Shown piece by piece: positions 1 through 5,449 of a stretch of 5,890 nucleotides of DNA. Origin of the DNA: an uncultured Erysipelotrichaceae bacterium (GTDB taxonomy: Bacteria > Bacillota_I > Bacilli_A > Erysipelotrichales > Erysipelotrichaceae); NCBI GenBank assembly GCA_937902945.1, contig CALEMD010000166.1, positions 1 to 5,890 of the forward strand. The letters run 5' to 3'. Each line of letters begins with the position of its first letter. Position 1 is the stretch's first letter. A program made the position numbers and the translations under genes. The notes below the pieces were generated by a model that was given only the letters and a program-made list of their open reading frames with translations, did no database searches and was not told the origin of the DNA.

Positions 1-1
1 A

Positions 2-667
2 GAAAAAGGCCTTAAATACAGGACTTGTCATCCACAAAATTGTTTACTGTTCGATTCTGTTTATAATCGAAAAAAGCAACTATTAGCTAGGTATGGCATC
101 ACCGTATGGCGGGATCATGATTATATTCACAGCGGTATTCCAGATGGAAATGGAGGCTGGCAGGATGGTATTTTTAAAGGCTTTTTATACTATACAGATT
201 TAGACAAGTATTCTACTAAAAAAGTAGGAACTGTTGTTAAATATAGCAATTTACCAATCGAATTATGTATTTCAGAGGGAATTACAATAGAAGATCTTGC
301 CAAGAGAATCATAATGGGTGCTGAACTAAATGGGATTCGCATTATTGGTGAACCAACTACAATTGTTAAGCGAGTTGCAATTCCAATGCATTGTTTAGGA
401 TATTGTGATAATGAAACAATAGGTCTAATTGATTCAAGAAAAATTGATTGTTTAATTACTATGGAATTGATTGACTACACGGTAAATGAATATATGAGAG
501 ATAGTATGCAACTAGGTGACTCAAGAGCGATTCTTGCAGTTGGTCATTTTAATGTGGAAGAACCCGGGATGAAGTATATGTTGAAATGGTTACCAGAAGC
601 AATTGGCACACATAAAATTAAAATGAAGTACATACAATCAGGAGATATGAATCATTTTATACAATGA
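2..667 (+). CDS. Nif3-like dinuclear metal centre protein (DUF34), 5'-truncated
   Basis: An open frame runs from the left edge to a TGA at 665-667, giving 221 visible residues. The first internal ATG (314) falls in mid-domain, so the gene starts outside the window; perhaps 50-60 N-terminal residues are missing if it has the usual family length. The fragment resembles the Nif3/DUF34 family, whose members form toroidal hexamers with two metal ions per subunit and whose cellular role is poorly defined. Visible landmarks are YGITVWRDHDYIH (residues 31-43 of the fragment), with His/Asp residues where the family has metal ligands, and GHFNVEEPGMKYM near the C-terminus (181-193), whose H182 and E186 fit the C-terminal H-x3-E metal pair. 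There is no membrane segment. It converges on the DeoR-type gene and shows no functional link to the operon beyond it. The family call is from motif recognition; any specific enzymatic function is unknown. Confidence 0.72.
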   Translation, partial: EKGLKYRTCHPQNCLLFDSVYNRKKQLLARYGITVWRDHDYIHSGIPDGNGGWQDGIFKGFLYYTDLDKYSTKKVGTVVKYSNLPIELCISEGITIEDLAKRIIMGAELNGIRIIGEPTTIVKRVAIPMHCLGYCDNETIGLIDSRKIDCLITMELIDYTVNEYMRDSMQLGDSRAILAVGHFNVEEPGMKYMLKWLPEAIGTHKIKMKYIQSGDMNHFIQ

Positions 668-672
668 GATTT

Positions 673-714
673 AAAAACTAAGCGTTTCAAATACGTGAAC
701 ATATGAGTTTTTTT
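673..714. terminator. Possible bidirectional intrinsic terminator between convergent genes
   Basis: AAAAACT (673-679) pairs with AGTTTTT (706-712). An inner bulged pairing of GTTTCA (684-689) with TGAAC (696-700) can extend the structure. On the plus strand the stem runs into a seven-T tract (708-714); on the minus strand it runs into TTTTTAAAT. It sits 5 nt after the Nif3-like stop codon and about 50 nt past the convergent repressor stop. The stem has few G-C pairs, so it would be a weak terminator. A second AT-only hairpin, ATTTCAA/TTGAAAT (717-723/732-738), lies next to it without a T tract. Confidence 0.4.
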
Positions 715-766
715 AAATTTCAATTATTATTTTGAAATGTGGCAATCAAGAGTTAAGACAAAGCAT

Positions 767-1537
767 TTACCACAATACTTTAATTTGCCTTGAATTAAAG
801 AAATCCATCCATTTTTTTGGTGGCTTTTGATCTGTTATGATTCCGCCATCTATAGTTGCATAATCACTGATTATATAATTTCCAACGTCATCAAATTTGG
901 TATGATCAACTAGTAAATAATGCATCTTTGAATTGCGAAGCATTGTTGCTCTTACCATTTTTTGACGATCGTTATTATCTAGCAATCCATGCTTATAATC
1001 CAATGCATTGCAACTTATGAAAGATTTGTCAGCAACATATTGTGCAATAGTACTTATGGTATCATCACCAACAAATGAACTTGATCTTTTGTTATAATGG
1101 CCACCAATACATATCAAGCTTGAATTTTGCTCTTGGTTGGAAAAAAGACTGACAATGCTAAGAGAATTGGTAATGATTGTAACAGGAAGTTTCTTAGCCA
1201 GTATTGCCTTAGCCATTGTCAGACATGTAGTACTGGAATCCATCATGATAACATCGTTTTCATCTATAAAATTACTAACTGCAATGTTTGCTATTACTTC
1301 CTTCTCTTTTGGAATTAATAATACCCGTAATTGAATAGGAGCACCTTTGTCTTCACTGGTTGGCAGATATGCACCGCCATGTACACGTATGATTTGACCT
1401 TTGCTTTCCAATTCCTGCAGATCGCGGCGAATTGTCTGATCACTGCAATTTAAGCGGGCACAGACATCAGTGACGAGAATGCTACCATTTTCTTTTAGCA
1501 TTTCTTCAATTGCATGCTGCCGATCAAATTTCAACAT
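767..1537 (-). CDS. DeoR/GlpR-family transcriptional repressor
   Basis: This encodes a 256-residue DNA-binding regulator, a normal length for the DeoR/GlpR family of sugar-metabolism repressors. Residues ~6-56 form the DeoR winged helix-turn-helix (ITDV-type helix, SDQTIRRDLQELESKG, then the RVHGGA wing). Residues ~75-240 form the sugar-phosphate sensor domain related to phosphosugar isomerases. Its landmarks are MDSSTT (99-104), ITNS (122-125), IGG (144-146), a VGDDT turn, HGLLD (183-187) and VDHTKF (210-215). Family members usually sense a phosphorylated intermediate of the pathway they control. The start at 1537 (MLKFDRQ) is chosen because it matches the typical N-terminus, but it has no good Shine-Dalgarno. 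A TTG at 1558 would add seven residues and has GGAG 15 nt upstream, which is longer than ideal. The gene is divergent from the carrier/kinase/isomerase operon and probably represses both it and itself. The inducer is inferred to be an operon phosphosugar such as (methylthio)ribose-1-phosphate or the ribulose-1-phosphate. Confidence 0.9.
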   Translation of the reverse strand: MLKFDRQHAIEEMLKENGSILVTDVCARLNCSDQTIRRDLQELESKGQIIRVHGGAYLPTSEDKGAPIQLRVLLIPKEKEVIANIAVSNFIDENDVIMMDSSTTCLTMAKAILAKKLPVTIITNSLSIVSLFSNQEQNSSLICIGGHYNKRSSSFVGDDTISTIAQYVADKSFISCNALDYKHGLLDNNDRQKMVRATMLRNSKMHYLLVDHTKFDDVGNYIISDYATIDGGIITDQKPPKKWMDFFNSRQIKVLW

Positions 1538-1590
1538 AATTGTTAAAATAAATATCAAGAATGATATTTATATCTCCATTTCTAAACATA

Positions 1591-1619
1591 ATTATAAGCT
1601 AATGATGACTTGTTTGCAA
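1591..1619 (-). promoter_or_regulatory. Sigma-A-like promoter of the DeoR-type repressor gene
   Basis: Read on the minus strand, TTGCAA (1614-1619) and TATAAT (1591-1596) are separated by 17 bp. The -10 is a perfect consensus and the -35 matches four of six positions. Transcription would start near 1584, leaving a leader of about 25 nt to the TTG at 1558 or 47 nt to the ATG at 1537. The -35 overlaps the first of the three tandem CAAA-type repeats, which fits autoregulation. Confidence 0.6.
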
Positions 1620-1646
1620 AGCAAAACAAACAAAAACAAACAAAAG
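1617..1646. promoter_or_regulatory. Three tandem 10-bp repeats, candidate DeoR-type operator
   Basis: Three back-to-back 10-mers lie at 1617-1626 (CAAAGCAAAA), 1627-1636 (CAAACAAAAA) and 1637-1646 (CAAACAAAAG). All fit CAAASMAAAR, which reads YTTTKSTTTG on the other strand. The 10-bp period places each copy on the same face of the helix. DeoR/GlpR/AgaR-type regulators are known to bind short T-rich direct repeats. The array overlaps the repressor gene's -35 and ends 23 bp upstream of the operon's -35, an apt place for joint control. Assigning it to this regulator is inference; simple A-rich low-complexity sequence is the alternative. Confidence 0.45.
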
Positions 1647-1669
1647 TCAAAAATAAATGTTGGAAAATG

Positions 1670-1698
1670 TTGACATACTTTGATTTGAATGCTTTAAT
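1670..1698 (+). promoter_or_regulatory. Sigma-A promoter of the carrier-kinase-isomerase operon
   Basis: A perfect -35, TTGACA (1670-1675), is followed by a 17-bp spacer and TTTAAT (1693-1698), which matches five of six positions of the -10 consensus. The predicted start is near 1705, giving a leader of about 60 nt before the ATG at 1764. That is too short for a SAM riboswitch or T-box. It points to strong basal strength held down by repressors. Confidence 0.75.
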
Positions 1699-1705
1699 AT
1701 CAGTA

Positions 1706-1715
1706 ACACATGTGT
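1706..1715. promoter_or_regulatory. Perfect 10-bp palindrome at the predicted transcription start
   Basis: ACACATGTGT is its own reverse complement. It spans the predicted +1 and shares three bases with the cre that follows. It could be a separate operator half or simply part of the extended cre context. No regulator can be assigned. Confidence 0.3.
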
Positions 1716-1726
1716 AAGCGTTTACA
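1713..1726 (+). promoter_or_regulatory. cre site (CcpA operator)
   Basis: TGTAAGCGTTTACA matches every position of the Firmicute cre consensus TGWAANCGNTNWCA. It lies about 8-21 bp downstream of the predicted transcription start. A CcpA-HPr(Ser-P) complex at that position usually represses by blocking initiation or elongation. This predicts that the operon is shut off when a preferred sugar is available, so its products feed carbon metabolism. Confidence 0.8.
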
Positions 1727-1763
1727 AAGCTAGAAGCTCATTATGGGTCTAAGAGGAGGAAAA

Positions 1764-3107
1764 ATGAGTACTTCAAATGATTCAAAAAAGGGAAGCTTTA
1801 TGGGTTTGATCCCATTAATCGCATTCCTGGTTGTCTACTTCGCAATGGGAATTGGATCAGGTAGTTTTGATAATTTCCCATTAATGATTGGTATGTTCCT
1901 AGCTATGGTTATTGCTTTGGCATTAAGCAAGCCAGGAGAGCATCTTAGTTTTACACAGAAAGTTGATATTTTCTGTGAAGGTGGTGGCGACAAAACTCTT
2001 ATATTAATGATTATTATTTATATGCTCGCAGGCGCATTTTATGGAATTGCCTCTGCAATGCATGCTACCGACAGTGTTACAAATCTAATGCTTTCTATAA
2101 TGCCGGCAAACTTAATTCTACCAGGGCTATTCCTGATCGGATGTGTACTATCATTCGCCATGGGAACTTCAATGGGTACGGTTGCAGCATTAATGCCAAT
2201 TGGAATTGATATTGCTACGAAAACGGGTGTTAGTCTTCCATTGGTCTGCGGTATTGTTGTTGGAGGTGCAATGTTTGGTGATAATCTGTCATTCATTTCA
2301 GACACAACAATTGCTGCTACAACCACTCAGGAATGTAATATGCGTGACAAGTTCAAGGCAAATGCCTTGATGGTATTGCCTGCCGTTATTATTACATGCA
2401 TTATCTTGGCACTGTGGCCAATCAATGCAAGTGCAATTGCATTTGGCGGAGCTTGGGATTTTGTTAATTTGCTTCCATATATTTGCATTATTGTATTATC
2501 TTTATGTGGTTTGCATGTCATTCCAGCTATGGGAATCTCTATCATTCTTGGAACAATTATTGGTATAGCGCATGGTGACTTTACATTTGTACAATGCTTT
2601 GGTGTGATTCACACAGGCATGACTTCTATGGAAGATATGGCTGTTATCTGTGTGTTAGTTGGCGGCGTCATTGCAATGATGAAATACTTTGGTGGTATTG
2701 ACTGGCTGCTTTCTCATATTGGTAAAGCTACAAAGTCCAGAATCGGTGGTGAACTGTCAATCGCTGCATTGGTATTCTTGGTTGATGTTGCAACAACGAA
2801 TAACACAATGGCTATCATCGCATGTGGACCTATTGCAAAAGATATTTCCAAAAAGTATGAAATACCTAGTGCAAGATCCGCATCAATTCTGGATTTATTC
2901 TCATCAGCAGGAAATGGTATTACTCCATATGCAGGTCAGTTGTTGGTCTCAAGCTCTCTTGCAGGAATTACACCAATTTCAATCATGCCGTTTGTGTTCT
3001 ATTCATATCTGATGATCATCTTTGGTGTTATCTTCATTATTATTGGATTCCCAAAAAAGTTTGGCGCAAAAAAGGTAGAAGCTAAAGCAACACAGCCTAC
3101 TGAATAA
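1764..3107 (+). CDS. NhaC-superfamily Na+/H+-coupled carrier, probable substrate importer
   Basis: This encodes a 447-residue polytopic inner-membrane protein with roughly 11-12 hydrophobic segments (for example ~14-31, 39-55, 77-97, 118-148, 157-182, 201-220, 235-270, 291-310, 330-356, 403-430) and a short Lys-rich C-terminal tail. GTSMGT (134-139) and FGDNLSFISDTT (171-182) are the conserved membrane motifs of the NhaC-type Na+/H+ antiporter superfamily, which also contains solute carriers such as MleN (malate/lactate) and the predicted methionine transporter MetT. As first gene of a sugar-type operon it more likely moves the operon's substrate (MTR, 5-deoxyribose or a nucleoside) or a product than controls pH; this is inference. 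The start at 1764 is chosen over the in-frame ATG at 1743 because AGGAGG (1754-1759) lies 4 nt before it and would fall inside the longer reading. A 70-nt gap follows before the kinase gene. Confidence 0.85.
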   Translation: MSTSNDSKKGSFMGLIPLIAFLVVYFAMGIGSGSFDNFPLMIGMFLAMVIALALSKPGEHLSFTQKVDIFCEGGGDKTLILMIIIYMLAGAFYGIASAMHATDSVTNLMLSIMPANLILPGLFLIGCVLSFAMGTSMGTVAALMPIGIDIATKTGVSLPLVCGIVVGGAMFGDNLSFISDTTIAATTTQECNMRDKFKANALMVLPAVIITCIILALWPINASAIAFGGAWDFVNLLPYICIIVLSLCGLHVIPAMGISIILGTIIGIAHGDFTFVQCFGVIHTGMTSMEDMAVICVLVGGVIAMMKYFGGIDWLLSHIGKATKSRIGGELSIAALVFLVDVATTNNTMAIIACGPIAKDISKKYEIPSARSASILDLFSSAGNGITPYAGQLLVSSSLAGITPISIMPFVFYSYLMIIFGVIFIIIGFPKKFGAKKVEAKATQPTE

Positions 3108-3119
3108 AAAAACTACTAT

Positions 3120-3147
3120 GAGCAGGCGATCTTAGTATCATCTGCTC
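3120..3147 (+). other. Imperfect intercistronic hairpin between carrier and kinase genes
   Basis: GAGCAG (3120-3125) pairs with CTGCTC (3142-3147). A G-T wobble, one C-A mismatch and GAT/ATC extend the stem inward to a CTTAGT loop. No T tract follows (TCTAGTTCATTTG), so it is not a standard intrinsic terminator. It could be an mRNA-stability or processing element that sets different levels of the carrier and the downstream enzymes, or leaky termination. Confidence 0.4.
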
Positions 3148-3160
3148 TCTAGTTCATTTG

Positions 3161-3168
3161 TTAGGAGG
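3161..3168 (+). promoter_or_regulatory. Strong ribosome-binding site of the kinase gene
   Basis: TTAGGAGG lies 9 nt before the ATG at 3178. It fixes the start of the kinase and gives it independent translation after the hairpin. Confidence 0.75.
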
Positions 3169-3177
3169 AAAATACAA

Positions 3178-4386
3178 ATGGGGAAGTATTCTGAACACTT
3201 TTTAATGGATAAATCATCGGTAATACAGTTTGTAAAGGATAGAATAAAATATTTTGATGATGGAGCTGATTTGAGCGCAAGTGAAATCGGCGATGGTAAT
3301 ATTAATTATGTATTTAAAGTAGAAGACAAAAATACTGGCAGATCATTAGTAATTAAACAAGCCGATAAGCTTCTGCGATCATCAGGCAGACCTCTCGATT
3401 TGCATCGTAATAAAATTGAAGCAGAGATTCTTGCGACTGAAGGTAAATTGGCACCTGGCATGACACCGGTAATATATGATTATTGCGAGCCAATGTGTGC
3501 ACTTACAATGGAAGATGTTTCGGAGTATAAAAATCTTCGTAAAGAACTTGCAAACGGTAAGACATTCCCAAAATTGGCTGATGATATCACGACCTTTATG
3601 GTCAACACTTTATTACCAACAACAGATCTTGTTCTAGATCGTCATGAGAAGAAAGAAAAAGTTAAACTTTTTATCAATATTGACCTCTGTGATATCACAG
3701 AAGATCTAGTGCTTACTGAACCTTATTATAATTATAAAAATAGGAATGTTGTTACAAATGGTGAAGAGGAGTTTGTTGAAAAGAATCTATATCGCAATGA
3801 ACATTTAAAAGCAGAAGTCGGGTATTTGAGAAATAACTTCATGAATAATGCTCAAGCTTTGATTCACGGTGATCTTCATAGTGGTTCAATATTTATTAAT
3901 GAAAATGGGTTGAAAGTTATTGATCCTGAGTTTGCATTCTATGGACCTATGGGATACGACACCGGCAATGTGATTGGAAATTTGTTCTTTGCTTGGGCAA
4001 ATAAGCATATTACTGATCCTGAGAATACCAAGTTCGAGGGCTGGATAAAATCACAGATTGAGAACATCTTTGATATGCTTGTTGCGAAATTTAATCAGAA
4101 GTTTGACGAGGAAGTGAAATTTCCACTATATAATGAAGAATTTAAGAAGCAATATATTTCTGAAGTTATGGCTGATACGATGGGATATGCCGGAACAGAA
4201 ATGATCCGCAGAACAGTAGGCGATTCAAAAGTAGCCGAAATTGTATCTGTAACAGATCATGAAAAGCGAATCCAGTTGGATGAACTGATTGTAAATACAG
4301 GTATTGCTTTCATTGAAAATCGTTATGATTACATGCACGGATCTGAGATTACTGAAGAATTCATGAAAGAGGCAGCGAGAGTATGA
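3178..4386 (+). CDS. mtnK: S-methyl-5-thioribose kinase (MtnK family)
   Basis: This encodes a 402-residue cytoplasmic kinase, close to the ~397 residues of Bacillus MtnK. MtnK phosphorylates the C1 hydroxyl of 5-methylthioribose with ATP to give MTR-1-phosphate, the entry step for recycling the sugar left from methylthioadenosine. It has the aminoglycoside-phosphotransferase-like fold. Visible landmarks are a Gly-rich loop IGDGNINYVF (37-46), ATP-binding Lys in VIKQ (60), the catalytic loop HGDLHSGSI (230-238, D232 as base), the metal-binding DPEFAF (249-254, D249/E251) and the Arg pair in EMIRR (R344/R345), which matches the MTR-binding arginines of Bacillus MtnK. No key residue is missing. 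The last codon overlaps the next gene's start by four bases (ATGA), implying translational coupling. Related kinases act on 5-deoxyribose in the DrdA/I/K route, so the true substrate could be either sugar; the family call is firm. Confidence 0.93.
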   Translation: MGKYSEHFLMDKSSVIQFVKDRIKYFDDGADLSASEIGDGNINYVFKVEDKNTGRSLVIKQADKLLRSSGRPLDLHRNKIEAEILATEGKLAPGMTPVIYDYCEPMCALTMEDVSEYKNLRKELANGKTFPKLADDITTFMVNTLLPTTDLVLDRHEKKEKVKLFINIDLCDITEDLVLTEPYYNYKNRNVVTNGEEEFVEKNLYRNEHLKAEVGYLRNNFMNNAQALIHGDLHSGSIFINENGLKVIDPEFAFYGPMGYDTGNVIGNLFFAWANKHITDPENTKFEGWIKSQIENIFDMLVAKFNQKFDEEVKFPLYNEEFKKQYISEVMADTMGYAGTEMIRRTVGDSKVAEIVSVTDHEKRIQLDELIVNTGIAFIENRYDYMHGSEITEEFMKEAARV

Positions 4387-5447
4387 ATTTTGCAAATCGA
4401 GAAGATGAAGATTTAGCTTTCATGCTGAAGTTTGAAAATGTTGCTTGGTATGAGAACGGTACAGTCCGTATTCTTGATCGAAGTATATATCCAATTCAAA
4501 CTCGATTTGTTACGTGCAGAACATATCAAGATGTTGCTAAAGCAATCGCTGATATGATCACACAGAGTGAAGGCCCTTATACAGCTGCTGCAATGGGAAT
4601 GGTCTTGGCTGCTTATGAGTGTCAAGGTAAACAGCCAGAGGAAATTTTGGCATATATGCAGAACGCAGATTATGTATTAAGTCATGCTAGACCAACGACT
4701 GCTGCTCAAATGCAAGGAATTGTTGATGGTGCTTTAGAGGTTGTAAGGCAACAGTTGGCTCAAGGAATTACAGGACAAAAATTTGTCGATGCAGTGAACG
4801 TATATGCATATAATTATGAAAATAATAATTATAAGAAATATGCAGTAATTGCACATCGCCTTGCTGAAAAAGTCCCAAATAATGGTACTGTAATGACGCA
4901 GTGCTTTGCAGGAACAGTAGTAGGTCTGTTTATTCGTGAATGCCAGAGAATGGACAAGAACATCAAGATGATCTGTGCAGAGACACGCCCATATTATCAA
5001 GGAGCAAGACTGACAGCTAGTGTAGCGTGTGACATGGGTGTTGATACGACTGTAATCTGCGACAATATGCCAGCATACACAATGAAGACAAAAGGAGTTG
5101 ATATCTTTACTTCAGCTTCGGATGTAATCACGATGGATGGACATGTTGTAAATAAGGTGGGAACCTTTCAAATTGCGATGGCAGCTCATTACTATGGTAT
5201 TCCATATTATTGCACAGGAGAACCAGATCAAAAGCATCCTGATATGAGCAATGTCATCATTGAAGAGAGAAATCCTAATCTTGTGATGGATTCTCTTGGT
5301 ACAAAGACAACAATGAATGGTGTAAAAGGATATTATCCAGCATTTGATGTTACACCACCAGAATTTATTACCGGAATTGTGACCGAAAGAGGCATATATA
5401 GGCCAGAAGATGTACATAACTTTTTCGATGGCGGAGAAGGAGAATAG
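4383..5447 (+). CDS. mtnA: S-methyl-5-thioribose-1-phosphate isomerase (MtnA family, divergent)
   Basis: This encodes a 354-residue cytoplasmic protein of the eIF2B-alpha/MtnA aldose-ketose isomerase family, of normal length. It should convert the kinase product, a 5-substituted ribose-1-phosphate, to the ribulose-1-phosphate. Family landmarks are RPTTA (103-107), catalytic Cys in TQC (C174), ETRPYYQGARLTA (200-212, Q206), CDNMPAYTM (226-234), catalytic Asp in TSASD (D247) and VVNKVGT (255-261). It departs from typical MtnA in three places. The RGAPAIG loop reads roughly EGPYTAAAMG (63-72), THCNAG reads TQCFAG (172-177), and VGAD reads SASD (244-247). The last two keep the catalytic residue, but the first appears to lose the usual Arg. 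The start at 4383 overlaps the kinase stop by four bases and has AAAGAGG 10 nt upstream; ATG 4422 lacks a comparable site. A 5-deoxyribose-1-phosphate (DrdI-like) or other 5-substituted substrate is possible. Confidence 0.85.
   Translation: MNFANREDEDLAFMLKFENVAWYENGTVRILDRSIYPIQTRFVTCRTYQDVAKAIADMITQSEGPYTAAAMGMVLAAYECQGKQPEEILAYMQNADYVLSHARPTTAAQMQGIVDGALEVVRQQLAQGITGQKFVDAVNVYAYNYENNNYKKYAVIAHRLAEKVPNNGTVMTQCFAGTVVGLFIRECQRMDKNIKMICAETRPYYQGARLTASVACDMGVDTTVICDNMPAYTMKTKGVDIFTSASDVITMDGHVVNKVGTFQIAMAAHYYGIPYYCTGEPDQKHPDMSNVIIEERNPNLVMDSLGTKTTMNGVKGYYPAFDVTPPEFITGIVTERGIYRPEDVHNFFDGGEGE
5437..5442 (+). promoter_or_regulatory. Ribosome-binding site of the mutarotase gene inside the isomerase gene end
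   Basis: AAGGAG lies within the final codons of the isomerase, 7 nt before the ATG at 5450. The two genes are separated by only 2 nt, so this site decides the start and supports co-translation in one operon. Confidence 0.7.
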
Positions 5448-5449
5448 AC

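Noticed and set aside
717..738. AT-only hairpin ATTTCAA/TTGAAAT as a second terminator
   Set aside because: The stem has a single G-C pair and no T tract follows on either strand.
1127..1334. Plus-strand open frames opposite the repressor gene
   Set aside because: They lie entirely antisense to a well-supported DeoR-family gene, have no recognisable domain and lack a convincing ribosome-binding site.
1470..1673. 67-codon plus-strand open frame crossing the divergent control region
   Set aside because: It runs through the repressor start, both promoter elements and the A-rich repeats, giving a low-complexity Lys/Asn-rich peptide with no family resemblance.
1743..1763. In-frame upstream ATG that would lengthen the NhaC-type carrier by seven residues
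   Set aside because: The AGGAGG ribosome-binding site lies inside this stretch and is correctly placed for the ATG at 1764. The extra residues are encoded by the Shine-Dalgarno itself.
1559..1763. Possible SAM riboswitch or T-box upstream of a methionine-salvage-like operon
   Set aside because: The predicted transcript leader is only about 60 nt and holds the cre and the ribosome-binding site. No multi-stem structure or terminator/antiterminator pair is visible.
4422..4424. Alternative isomerase start at Met14
   Set aside because: It lacks a good ribosome-binding site, whereas 4383 has AAAGAGG upstream and the coupled ATGA overlap with the kinase stop.
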